Assembly (NCBI RefSeq): GCF_001655005.1
Contig: NZ_LXET01000016.1
Coordinates: forward strand, 1-64,000
Source of the DNA: Hafnia paralvei ATCC 29927
Lineage (GTDB): Bacteria > Pseudomonadota > Gammaproteobacteria > Enterobacterales > Enterobacteriaceae
DNA length: 64,000 nt
Reading direction: 5' to 3'
The position numbers and the translations under genes were made by a program. A model generated the notes under the pieces. That model had not been told where the DNA came from. It saw only the letters and a list, made by a program, of their open reading frames with translations, and did no database searches. The stretch's first letter is position 1. Each line of letters starts with the position of its first letter. This document shows, piece after piece, positions 17,031 through 24,955 of the stretch.

Positions 17031-17909
17031 ATGAAAAAAATAATTCTAGGCCTTATTCCATTTGTTGTTTTTGCAGCCCACGCCGATACAAAGGTTCTGA
17101 CTCCTGAAAAAAATGGCACGCCAAATAAAATCTATAGCGAATCTCAAGCGCCTCAGCTGACTATTGCTAATTACAATATGGCTGCGGCAAGGGTATCCGA
17201 TCTCAGCACGCTTGCTAAAGCGATTAAGGCGATGAATGCCGACATTATTTCGTTGAATGAGGTCGATAAAAATACGCAGCGCAGCGGAAAGGTCGATCAA
17301 GTTGCCGAGCTTGCTAAGTTAACGGGTATGCACGCTGCATTTGGCAAAGCGATTGATTTCGAAGGTGGTGAGTACGGCGTTGCGCTGCTTTCCAAATATC
17401 CAATCGATAAGCAACAGGTGTTTCCTCTGCCATCAGGAGATGGGGAGCAGCGAGTTTTACTCGTGACTCAAATTCAGGTGCCACATTTTGATTCCCCTAT
17501 CATCATGATGAGTACGCATCTTGATTGGCAAGAAGATCCTACGATCCGTTTGCAGCAAATTCGTGAGATAGAAAACGTGACGATCGGGAATACCGACTCG
17601 TCGTTCAATAATATCGCTTCATCGATTAAACTTTTGGCTGGTGACTTCAACGATACCTACAATGGACCTGCAATTAGAGAGCTTGAACGCTATTGGAACC
17701 CGTTGGTTGTTGAAGGGGCTGATATGAGAACGTGGCCTGCAGCGAACCCTGCTCTCGACTTAGATCACCTTTTTGCTTTCCGTGGACAGCAGTGGAAAAT
17801 TGAAGAGCTTACGGTTCCGAATAAGAAAGCAGAATGGAAAGCGGTGAATTGGCCGGTTGCCAGCGATCATATTCCAGTGATTGTTAAGATGAAGCTGCTA
17901 GAGCAATAA
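17031..17909 (+). CDS. Exported endonuclease/exonuclease/phosphatase (EEP) family hydrolase
   Basis: Protein of 292 residues with a signal peptide (MKKIILGLIPFVVFAAHA, cleavage after A18). A complete EEP (DNase I-like) active site is present: N49 (ANYNM), E77 (LNEVD), H163 and D165 (STHLDW), D205 and N207 (GDFND), D279 and H280 (SDHIP). Members cleave nucleic acid, inositol phosphates or sphingomyelin using Mg, and the substrate cannot be read from sequence. Export to the periplasm or beyond suggests nutrient phosphate scavenging or extracellular nucleic-acid degradation. The start at 17031 follows AGGTG; the GTG at 17022 is unlikely. It is alone and ends at a hairpin facing an unrelated gene. 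Confidence 0.82.
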   Translation: MKKIILGLIPFVVFAAHADTKVLTPEKNGTPNKIYSESQAPQLTIANYNMAAARVSDLSTLAKAIKAMNADIISLNEVDKNTQRSGKVDQVAELAKLTGMHAAFGKAIDFEGGEYGVALLSKYPIDKQQVFPLPSGDGEQRVLLVTQIQVPHFDSPIIMMSTHLDWQEDPTIRLQQIREIENVTIGNTDSSFNNIASSIKLLAGDFNDTYNGPAIRELERYWNPLVVEGADMRTWPAANPALDLDHLFAFRGQQWKIEELTVPNKKAEWKAVNWPVASDHIPVIVKMKLLEQ

Positions 17910-17920
17910 GATGACGTGAT

Positions 17921-17961
17921 TGTCTGAGGATCTCTCTCTTCATCGAGAATTTCCTCAGACA
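17921..17961. terminator. Hairpin between convergent genes
   Basis: TGTCTGAGGA at 17921-17930 pairs perfectly with TCCTCAGACA at 17952-17961, with further pairing (TCTC/GAGA) inside. It lies between two gene ends. There is no clear T-run. Confidence 0.6.
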
Positions 17962-17977
17962 TATTCATGCCCAGCCT

Positions 17978-18832
17978 TTATTCACGATGGGTCACCAAAC
18001 TAAATAGCGCTTTGGCTCTTTGTATGTGTGCTGCATCGAAACGATTGAGCGTGAAAAATTGCTCGTTTTTTCCGGGGCGAATCGCCAAGGCTAACTGCTT
18101 CTTCCCCTGTTCATCCTGTAGCCAGCCATAAAGGTAGCTGCCAATTCCGTCGCCGTCATGCCAGCTAATCATTACCGATGTACATGGCGAGGTTTCTCCA
18201 GCAGGTCGAGTTGCAATAAAGAGTTCACCCTGCCATAGGCCGCTAAATTCATCGTCTTTTTGCAGTTTTTTCCCATTACTGGCCAACGTATTCGCTAGAG
18301 CATCGGCTTTATCTTCGGTAACTTCATTTTCAAGCGTTTGCCAAAGTGGGTAATCGTTTTCAACCTGATAACAGGCGGCACCAAGATAGTCGTTAATATC
18401 TCGCCACTGTTGGTTCACGGTTTCTTTCATCTCGGCATCAAGAATATTGCGATACTGAATCAGTCCGCCACCGTTTTCACCTAGTTGCTGGTAGGCAATT
18501 AATGCCATGGTGCGAGGCTTACGTCGAAATGTTGCCCACAGTAGAAATTTGGGAATACGGAAGGTGATGGCTTGCACGCTAAAGCGAAAATGCCCCGGTC
18601 GAGTGAGCATGAAACCGTTTGAGGTGCCGCGTTTATCTTGGTAATTGCGGATCATCACCAACGGACAGAGCCCCATCCAACCCGTTAGATAATGTTCTTT
18701 CATTGAGCCGTTCAAATCCAGATCGGCCACCATTTGCGAGATCTTATCTTCCTCGAGCTTATTCAGTGGGTGCGCAAGCTCGGCGCTGTGAAGGCTTTTA
18801 TCAAGTGGTGGCAACGATGGGAGCGTGAACAT
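17978..18832 (-). CDS. Unrecognised protein, 284 residues
   Basis: A clean open frame with normal codon use for this genome; I cannot assign a family. No signal peptide is seen. Residues near 60-110 carry a short moderately hydrophobic segment (MGLCPLVMIRN, FRIPKFLLWATF) with several arginines, and the C-terminal part is polar with SVMISWHDGDGIGSYLYGW around 218-236. The ATG at 18832 is taken as the start; a TTG 5 codons upstream is possible and the ribosome site is weak for both. It is monocistronic, convergent with the EEP hydrolase and divergent from the ivy-like gene. Probably a conserved hypothetical protein. Confidence 0.7.
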   Translation of the reverse strand: MFTLPSLPPLDKSLHSAELAHPLNKLEEDKISQMVADLDLNGSMKEHYLTGWMGLCPLVMIRNYQDKRGTSNGFMLTRPGHFRFSVQAITFRIPKFLLWATFRRKPRTMALIAYQQLGENGGGLIQYRNILDAEMKETVNQQWRDINDYLGAACYQVENDYPLWQTLENEVTEDKADALANTLASNGKKLQKDDEFSGLWQGELFIATRPAGETSPCTSVMISWHDGDGIGSYLYGWLQDEQGKKQLALAIRPGKNEQFFTLNRFDAAHIQRAKALFSLVTHRE

Positions 18833-19028
18833 ATTCCTGTTTCTCAAGTCGATTCTGTTGGTTGATAGCTTACCCTAAGTTGTCATACCAACGTGAATTT
18901 CCCGCTTTTTTGTCCTAACTTTCGTGGTATGGATCAACTTTTGGCTTGTCGCGTGGTCATATAGAATATTCGTATGTTTTTAATTGTTAGATTTGCATTA
19001 GATATTAGAGCCGCAAAGGATGTTGACT

Positions 19029-19490
19029 ATGATTGATAAAAAAATGCTTAGAATCGCGTTGTTTGGTGTCGTACTGGGGATCAGTTCGACCAGTTTTGCT
19101 GTAAATATCCCTATTTCAACGTCGGAGCTGGTACAGCAATCAGGCTATCAACAAACGTGGCAAAAGATGGTGAAGGGGCAGAAAAATTTGCCTGTTTGGG
19201 CCCGCAAAGGTACTGGCACCTCAACCCCTCCTGAATGGGTAACTTGGCAAGGCAAAAAATATCAGATAGGGAATATTTGCAAACCCCACGACTGCGCCAA
19301 TAACTTTATGTATGTGGCATTTAGTAGCGATAAGAAGCAGGCATGGGGCGTTCGTGTGGAAATCACGGATACTCCAGATGCACTTGAACACCCAAGCAAG
19401 TATGCAAAATATCAGTGGCTGGGTAAGCCGAACGAGCAGATGAAGGCGATGCTCACTAACCAAATTGAAAGCAAGCCAGACTGGAAATAA
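19029..19490 (+). CDS. ivy: Ivy-family lysozyme inhibitor (periplasmic)
   Basis: Protein of 153 residues with a signal peptide (about 1-24, ...ISSTSFA) and the Ivy hallmark loop CKPHDC at residues 84-89. In E. coli Ivy this disulfide-closed loop inserts its histidine into the active site of C-type lysozymes. The fold order also matches: a Q-rich helix, KMVKG..LPVWARKG, a beta segment, the CKPHDC loop, then AFSSDKKQAWGV. Overall similarity to E. coli Ivy is moderate, so it may be a divergent Ivy paralogue. The start at 19029 has AGGA eight bases upstream; the overlapping ATG at 19020 has no usable spacing. The next gene encodes a disulfide oxidoreductase, which fits its need for a disulfide. 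Confidence 0.85.
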   Translation: MIDKKMLRIALFGVVLGISSTSFAVNIPISTSELVQQSGYQQTWQKMVKGQKNLPVWARKGTGTSTPPEWVTWQGKKYQIGNICKPHDCANNFMYVAFSSDKKQAWGVRVEITDTPDALEHPSKYAKYQWLGKPNEQMKAMLTNQIESKPDWK

Positions 19491-19517
19491 TCTGTCATAA
19501 CGTACTTTTGTTATATA

Positions 19518-19546
19518 TTTCCCGAGCATTAAGAGTGCTCGGGAAA
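19518..19546 (+). terminator. Hairpin after ivy
   Basis: TTTCCCGAGCA pairs perfectly with TGCTCGGGAAA (11 bp, 7-base loop). An A/T-rich tail with T-runs follows a few bases later. Confidence 0.65.
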
Positions 19547-19724
19547 TAAAATTTTTAATTTTTGACTCTTTTTATGGTTATTTCTATCGTAATTATCAGC
19601 GAGCAATTAATACTCAAGTTTGTATTTCTGTGTAATTAACCGTAAATAGGGCGTGGTTTTTTGCGTGTTGATGCTAACATTTTTGCCGATGTTTCACTCT
19701 CTAATAACGGTAATGCTCAAACAT

Positions 19725-20360
19725 ATGAAAAAGTATCTTTTGCTGGCGTTGTTCAGCGCATTCTCATTATTCGCTTTTGCGTCGCATGCGGCGGATTATC
19801 AAGAAGGCAAACAGTACATAAAACTGCAGAATAAAGTACCGAATGCCCCCGCGGTTGTTGAGTTTTTCTCCTTTTATTGCCCACCGTGCAACCAATTTGC
19901 CAACGTTTACAAAGTAGGACAAGCGGTGAATGAGCGCTTACCTCAGGGCGAAAAGGTGGTGAAGTATCACGCTAGCTTCTTGGGCGCAATGGGAGAAGAG
20001 CTTACCGAGGCATGGTCTATCGCGATTGCTTTAGGGGTTGAAGACAAAGTTGAACAGCCTCTTTTTGACGCCGTGCAGAAAAACAAATCAATTAATAGCA
20101 AAGAAGATATCCGTCAGGTATTTATTAAAGCGGGTATCCCTGCCGAAGAATATGATGGGGCAGCGCATAGCTTTATGGTGAAATCGATTACCGCTAAGCA
20201 AAAAAATGCACTTGAAGCCTTCGGCGTGCGCGGCACTCCATCATTCTACGTAGATGGACAATATCAGATTAAAAATGATGGTATGCAGTCGAAGACGGTA
20301 GAAGGTTACCGCACCGAGTATGCCGATGTAGTGAAATTCCTAATCGATCACAATAAATAA
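19725..20360 (+). CDS. DsbA-like thiol:disulfide oxidoreductase with CPPC active site
   Basis: Periplasmic thioredoxin-fold protein of 211 residues: signal peptide to about A22/A23, active site C52-P-P-C55 in FFSFYCPPC, the helical insertion, and the cis-proline loop GTPS (where classical DsbA has GVPA). Classical DsbA has CPHC. CPPC is known from the DsbA paralogue SrgA of Salmonella and lowers oxidising power. Similarity to DsbA extends to the end (YADVVKFLIDHNK). I take the ATG at 19725; the ATG at 19713 (4 residues longer) is an alternative and neither has a strong ribosome site. Likely a dedicated or secondary oxidase, not the housekeeping DsbA. It is followed by a bidirectional terminator. 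Confidence 0.85.
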   Translation: MKKYLLLALFSAFSLFAFASHAADYQEGKQYIKLQNKVPNAPAVVEFFSFYCPPCNQFANVYKVGQAVNERLPQGEKVVKYHASFLGAMGEELTEAWSIAIALGVEDKVEQPLFDAVQKNKSINSKEDIRQVFIKAGIPAEEYDGAAHSFMVKSITAKQKNALEAFGVRGTPSFYVDGQYQIKNDGMQSKTVEGYRTEYADVVKFLIDHNK

Positions 20361-20375
20361 AACTCTCTTTTAATA

Positions 20376-20408
20376 AAAAAGCCCGTTAGGTCATCTAGCG
20401 GGCTTTTT
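20376..20408. terminator. Bidirectional terminator between dsbA-like gene and narL
   Basis: AAAAAGCCCG...TAG and CTA...GCGGGCTTTTT form a long stem, with A-tracts on the left and T-tracts on the right, so both strands read a stem followed by T residues. Confidence 0.9.
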
Positions 20409-20426
20409 GGTTATTTAAATCTCAGA

Positions 20427-21089
20427 CTAAAACACTTTTTCTTGTAACACCCAAACGGCAGCTTCCACCCGTGATTTTAACTTCATCTTTTTCAGTAAGT
20501 GTTTGACGTGAACTTTTACCGTACTTTCGGTAATCATGAGTTTACGAGCGATCATTTTGTTAGGTAGCCCTTGGGCAATCAGCTTCAAAATGTCACATTC
20601 GCGCGGTGTTAACTGTTGGACGTCACGTTCAGAGGAAGGCCGGCTTTCACGCAGGCTAGCGGCTAAAACGGGGGTGAGTGCCTCGCTGAGCACCACCTGT
20701 CCAGCGGCGGCTTGATGTAGAGAGCGCAGCAGATCTTCTGGCTCCATATCTTTCAGCAGATAGCCATCGGCACCGCGCTTTAGCGCGCTGATCACATCGT
20801 CTTCATGGTTGGAAACGCTAAACACCACCACACGGCCAGAAAGCGTCCGGGTGCGCAGTTGATCCAGCGTTTCTAGCCCATTCATACCAGGCATATTGAG
20901 GTCGAGCAAAATTAAATCAGGATCGAGTTTTTCAGCTAATTCGATACCTTGTTGACCACTGCTGGCCTCACCAATCACCTTGAGCTGTGGTTCTAAGCTA
21001 ATGAGTTGTTTTACGCCGCTACGCAGCATCGGATGATCGTCAATCAATATAATAGTGTATTGATCTTCTGGGGCTAATTCGGAATTCAT
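20427..21089 (-). CDS. narL: Nitrate/nitrite response regulator NarL
   Basis: Two-domain regulator of 220 residues. The receiver has the phosphoacceptor D63 (LILLDLNMPGMNG), SVSN at the switch and K in GYLLKDMEPED. The LuxR/FixJ-type helix-turn-helix at about 152-215 contains LTPREC, NKMIARKLMITESTVKVHVKH and SRVEAAVWV. Phosphorylated NarL activates narG and narK and represses alternative anaerobic genes. The start at 21089 follows GAGGAGAG; longer in-frame extensions overlap narX. It lies 31 bases after narX on the same strand, so narXL is an operon. The sequence is very close to E. coli NarL. Confidence 0.97.
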   Translation of the reverse strand: MNSELAPEDQYTIILIDDHPMLRSGVKQLISLEPQLKVIGEASSGQQGIELAEKLDPDLILLDLNMPGMNGLETLDQLRTRTLSGRVVVFSVSNHEDDVISALKRGADGYLLKDMEPEDLLRSLHQAAAGQVVLSEALTPVLAASLRESRPSSERDVQQLTPRECDILKLIAQGLPNKMIARKLMITESTVKVHVKHLLKKMKLKSRVEAAVWVLQEKVF

Positions 21090-21120
21090 CACTCTCTCCT
21101 CTAAACCAGATGCCGCGGAA

Positions 21121-22899
21121 TTAACGTGATTCCTGTGGGAAGACAACGCGCACTTCCGTGCCGCCGTTCTCTCGGCGTGAAATGGCACACTCTCCGTTTA
21201 GGCTATTGGCGCGATCGCTCATAATCACTAACCCATAGTGGTTGTGTCGCTCAGGTGTATCGCTTATGCCAAGGCCGTTATCTCGAACGCACATAACAAT
21301 GTCGTCGTTTTGCATCGCAACGCTGATGTCTACCTGCGTTGCCTGCGCATGCTTAAGAATGTTGCTTAGTGCCTCGCGGGCGATTTGTACTAGATGAATT
21401 GCCTGATGCGGTGGTACTGACTTGGCGGGAAGCTGATAATCCAGCTGAATATCGAAGCCAAAGCGCTGATTAAATTCGGCTACGGTAACCTGTAACGCGG
21501 CCAACAGCCCAGGTTCGCTGAGCTTAAGTCGGAAAGTGGTTAGCAGTTCGCGTAGCTGACGGTAAGCTGCATTTAGCTCCTCACGCATTTCTTGAAGCTG
21601 CTCCCGAATATTATCGGGCAGTGCAGTAGATTGCATCTGCAAGTAACTGATTTTCATCTTGAGGCAGGATAAAGACTGTGCAATGGAATCATGCAGTTCG
21701 CGCGCGATAGCGGAGCGTTCTTCCATCACCGCAAGCTGCTGTTGTTGGTCAGCCTGTTGTTCTAACGCTAATGTGCTGGTGATCTGTTCGGCCAGCGTCA
21801 TCATCAGCTGCTGTTGCTCCGGCTGAAGGCTAAATCCGTCAGGCAACTGCGCAAGAATCAGACCATACTTACCGGCCTGATCGTTGAGGCGCCAGCTTAC
21901 GGTATGACTAGGTGCAGTATGCAGGTGCTCAGGCTGATTTAAGCACTGTACACAGTGGCTATCGGGGCAGCGCAATGGGCGCTCTGTCTCAACACAGTTC
22001 AGTTCGTCAAACTGCTCATCGCTGTTATTTTCATAAAGGCGAATTTGTAAGGAGTGCAGCGGGGTGAGTTCCTGTAACTCGGTCAGAACAGGTAGCAAAC
22101 GGGAACACAGTGGCGCCCGCGAATGTAACTGGCGGCTGGCTCGGTAAAGATAAGAAAGCACCTGATTTTTCTTTTGCAGGTCATTGGTTTTTTGTTCGAC
22201 GAGCTGTTCAAGCTTGCCATACATCAGCGACAGTTCTGATGACATGGCATTCAGCGTTGAACCAAGGATGGCCATCTCATCCTGATGCGTGGTTTGCTGA
22301 AAGCGTTGGCTGAAATTTCCTTGTCCAATAGTTTGCGACATGCTTACCAGTTGGCGCCAAGGGTGTAGTAAACGGCGGCGTAAATAGAAAACGGTTCCTG
22401 CCAGAAGTAGCAACGTCAGCAGGATAAAAATTTTCTGTACCACGCCGACCATGGTTAAACGTTGTTCGGTCTGATGATCGATAGAGGAAACCAACTCATC
22501 GAGATGCCCGACAAATCTCACCACATTTTCTCTGGCGTCAGCGGGGTGCTTAGATGCAATCAACGCAGGACGCAACTGTTCTTGCCAGTAGCGCTGTAGC
22601 GCGGTGAACTGACCGTTGAGATGTTCTTCTTTGACCGCAGAGAGCAAGACTGGGCTATTTAAAGATTTTTCCAGCTCATCGAGATAGCGTTGATTGCTGC
22701 TATTTAACGGTACCATCGATAACAGGCGATAACTCTGCATACGCAGAGATCCAGACGTATTTATCGCATGGGCATTGCCCTGAATACTTTGTGCCATCCA
22801 ACCTGAAACGCTCATGCCTGCAATGCCAATGATACCCAGCAACAGCATCAAAGCTGCCACCTGACTGACAATTGAAAAACGGGCACAGAAATGTTTCAT
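21121..22899 (-). CDS. narX: Nitrate/nitrite sensor histidine kinase NarX
   Basis: Inner-membrane sensor of 592 residues. TM1 is about 13-37, followed by the nitrate-binding P-box NTSGSLRMQSYRL (47-59), a helical periplasmic domain, TM2 near 148-168, HAMP, and a cysteine-containing central module with CPDSHCVQC. The HPK7-type kinase has the phosphorylated H403 in ARELHDSIAQSLSCLKM. The ATP-binding end contains REALSNILKHA and DNGLGI. With NarL it sets nitrate control. Divergent from narK across a shared regulatory region, as in E. coli. Length is close to the usual 598. Confidence 0.97.
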   Translation of the reverse strand: MKHFCARFSIVSQVAALMLLLGIIGIAGMSVSGWMAQSIQGNAHAINTSGSLRMQSYRLLSMVPLNSSNQRYLDELEKSLNSPVLLSAVKEEHLNGQFTALQRYWQEQLRPALIASKHPADARENVVRFVGHLDELVSSIDHQTEQRLTMVGVVQKIFILLTLLLLAGTVFYLRRRLLHPWRQLVSMSQTIGQGNFSQRFQQTTHQDEMAILGSTLNAMSSELSLMYGKLEQLVEQKTNDLQKKNQVLSYLYRASRQLHSRAPLCSRLLPVLTELQELTPLHSLQIRLYENNSDEQFDELNCVETERPLRCPDSHCVQCLNQPEHLHTAPSHTVSWRLNDQAGKYGLILAQLPDGFSLQPEQQQLMMTLAEQITSTLALEQQADQQQQLAVMEERSAIARELHDSIAQSLSCLKMKISYLQMQSTALPDNIREQLQEMREELNAAYRQLRELLTTFRLKLSEPGLLAALQVTVAEFNQRFGFDIQLDYQLPAKSVPPHQAIHLVQIAREALSNILKHAQATQVDISVAMQNDDIVMCVRDNGLGISDTPERHNHYGLVIMSDRANSLNGECAISRRENGGTEVRVVFPQESR

Positions 22900-22985
22900 A
22901 GCGATTTACCGGCGGTCGAAATGAGTCAGCAAAGGGAAAGATGCCCTTAAAAGGCCTTTTTAAATCATCCTAGTGAATAACCCCA

Positions 22986-23001
22986 TACCCATAAGGAAGT
23001 A
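22986..23001. promoter_or_regulatory. NarL/NarP 7-2-7 site upstream of narK and narX
   Basis: TACCCATAAGGAAGTA at 22986-23001 fits the 7-2-7 consensus (TACYYMT, two bases, AKRRGTA on the same strand) with only one mismatch. It lies about 200 bases before the narK start and 87 before narX. A further heptamer TACTCAT occurs at 23098-23104, so NarL control of both divergent genes is likely. Confidence 0.8.
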
Positions 23002-23150
23002 ACCCTTAATATTTGCCTATGCTACTCACGCAGTGAATGCCATTTTCACCCGCTTTTAACCAGATGATTCTTCAGAAATATTTATCATAAAGCCGACTAC
23101 TCATTAAGGGAGTTATGGCTAATTACGGTAAATTGCTACCTTACAGCGGC

Positions 23151-23164
23151 TTGATTTGTATCAA
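23151..23164 (+). promoter_or_regulatory. FNR box of narK
   Basis: TTGATTTGTATCAA is a perfect FNR site (TTGAT, 4 bases, ATCAA). If FNR acts at -41.5 the transcript would start near 23199, 28 bases before the narK ATG. FNR plus NarL sites predict anaerobic, nitrate-induced expression. Confidence 0.9.
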
Positions 23165-23226
23165 GTTTGCTCAGGTGCGTGATGCGTACAACTCCGCTAC
23201 TTAACCGGATAAAAGCAGAGGTTTAT

Positions 23227-24642
23227 ATGACACAAGCATCCGCTCCAGACTTAAAGCAAAAAGGGGGCGTGATTCAGGACTGGCGCCCTGAAGAGCCAGA
23301 GTTTTGGCAGAAAATAGGCCAGAAAACGGCTCAGCGTAATCTATGGATTTCAATTCCTTGTTTATTACTCGCTTTTTGCGTCTGGATGTTATTCAGCGCG
23401 GTGGCGGTAAATCTTAACAAAGTCGGTTTTAACTTCACGACCGACCAACTGTTTATGTTAACTGCGCTACCGTCTGTTTCTGGCGCTATTTTGCGGGTGC
23501 CATACTCCTTTGTGATCCCTATGTTTGGCGGGCGTCGCTGGACGGCAATTAGCACCATCTTCTTAGTGATCCCATGTGTATGGCTGGGTTTTGCCGTGCA
23601 GGATCCCTCGACGTCGTTTAGCGTGTTTGTGACGATTTCCCTGCTGTGCGGTTTTGCCGGGGCAAACTTTGCTTCCAGCATGGCTAACATTAGTTTCTTC
23701 TTCCCGAAAAACAAACAGGGCGGCGCACTGGGGCTAAACGGTGGTTTGGGGAATTTGGGCGTAAGCGTGATGCAGCTGATTGCGCCTATCGCTATTTCAA
23801 TCAGCATTTTCGGTATTTTTGGTGGTACGGGTCATACTCAGCCCGACGGCAGCAGTTTGTGGCTGGAGAATGCGGCTTGGATCTGGGTTCCTTTCCTGAT
23901 CATCGCTACGCTGTTTGCCTGGTTCGGAATGAACGATCTGGCGGCGTCTAAAGCGTCTTTGAGCCAGCAGTTACCGGTATTAAAACGTGCACATCTATGG
24001 ATATTGAGCGTGCTCTACCTCTCGACCTTTGGCTCATTCATCGGTTTTTCTGCTGGTTTTGCCATGCTGTCGAAAACACAGTTCCCAGATGTGGTGATTT
24101 TGCATTATGCGTTCTTTGGGCCTTTCTTAGGGGCGTTAGCTCGTCCAGTGGGGGGCGCGTTATCCGATCGCTTTGGGGGGATTCGCGTCACCCTGATTAA
24201 CTTCGTATTGATGGCAATTTTTGCCGCGCTGCTGTTCTTGACCTTACCAACGCACGGTATCGGTGGCTCATTTATCGCGTTCTACAGCGTCTTTATGTTG
24301 TTGTTCTTAACTGCGGGGTTGGGGAGTGGTTCTACTTTCCAGATGATCGCTGTGGTATTTCGTAAAATCACGATAGATAGCGTCAAGGCTCGTGGGGGGA
24401 GCGATGAGCAGGCTCAACGCGAAGCGGTCACTGACACTGCGGCAGCATTGGGCTTTATCTCTGCGATTGGGGCAGCGGGTGGGTTCTTCATTCCTAAAGC
24501 GTTTGGTACTTCTCTAGCGCTGACGGGCTCTCCGGCTGGCGCAATGAAGGTTTTCGTGGTGTTTTATGTGGTCTGTATTCTGATTACCTGGTTTGTTTAC
24601 GGGCGAAATTTGAAAACGTTAGCGACCAAAAAACCACGCTAA
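23227..24642 (+). CDS. narK: Nitrate/nitrite transporter NarK
   Basis: Major-facilitator protein of 471 residues with 12 predicted membrane segments and the nitrate-porter signatures, notably GFAGANFASSMANISFFFPK and the second copy GLGSGSTFQMIAVVFR, each with conserved glycine/asparagine runs, plus the arginine in LPSVSGAILRVPYSF. It exchanges nitrate for nitrite (or imports nitrate) for the NarGHI reductase. The ATG at 23227 (MTQASAP) follows AGAGG; an upstream in-frame start at 23167 would begin inside the FNR-box region and is rejected. Between narXL and narGHJI, though separated from narG by a repeat element and an unrelated gene. Confidence 0.96.
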   Translation: MTQASAPDLKQKGGVIQDWRPEEPEFWQKIGQKTAQRNLWISIPCLLLAFCVWMLFSAVAVNLNKVGFNFTTDQLFMLTALPSVSGAILRVPYSFVIPMFGGRRWTAISTIFLVIPCVWLGFAVQDPSTSFSVFVTISLLCGFAGANFASSMANISFFFPKNKQGGALGLNGGLGNLGVSVMQLIAPIAISISIFGIFGGTGHTQPDGSSLWLENAAWIWVPFLIIATLFAWFGMNDLAASKASLSQQLPVLKRAHLWILSVLYLSTFGSFIGFSAGFAMLSKTQFPDVVILHYAFFGPFLGALARPVGGALSDRFGGIRVTLINFVLMAIFAALLFLTLPTHGIGGSFIAFYSVFMLLFLTAGLGSGSTFQMIAVVFRKITIDSVKARGGSDEQAQREAVTDTAAALGFISAIGAAGGFFIPKAFGTSLALTGSPAGAMKVFVVFYVVCILITWFVYGRNLKTLATKKPR

Positions 24643-24660
24643 TTTTTTCATCAATATATA

Positions 24661-24906
24661 AAAAATCCCCGGCTAAAATTGCTTAATGCTGTTCATTTAA
24701 GAGATCGAGATACACGGGGCTAGCACACCGCGGGGCGGTTATGGAACACATCCATGTGTTCCTCCCTAAGGGCCAACGCTAAAGCGTTGTTCAACTTTGC
24801 TCCCGGCAAAGTTGTCGGCGGCTTCGCCGCTACGACCCCATCGGTGTACTTTCCCTAAAATCAGGCTTAACTGACAAGCATTAGGCTAAAATGGCTGGGG
24901 ATTTTT
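24661..24906. repeat. Complex 246-bp inverted-repeat element with nested hairpins
   Basis: The outer arms of about 41 bases (24661-24701 and 24866-24906) are imperfect inverted copies starting AAAAATCCCC and ending GGGGATTTTT. Nested inside are short perfect hairpins: GGAACACA/TGTGTTCC (24743-24762), AACGCT/AGCGTT (24775-24788), AACTTTGC/GCAAAGTT (24793-24813) and GCGGC/GCCGC (24818-24830). A further weak pairing joins ACACGGGG with CCCCATCGGTGT. It lies between convergent narK and a secreted-protein gene, without an open frame. Its ends could act as a terminator for both, and it looks like a mobile or multiplied non-coding element. Confidence 0.75.
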
Positions 24907-24955
24907 ATTTCTCACGTTATTTATCTGGCGTTCGTTTATCAAGCATCGCGCCTGT

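Noticed and set aside
24661..24906. CRISPR array
   Set aside because: The hairpins are all different and there are no regularly spaced identical repeats.
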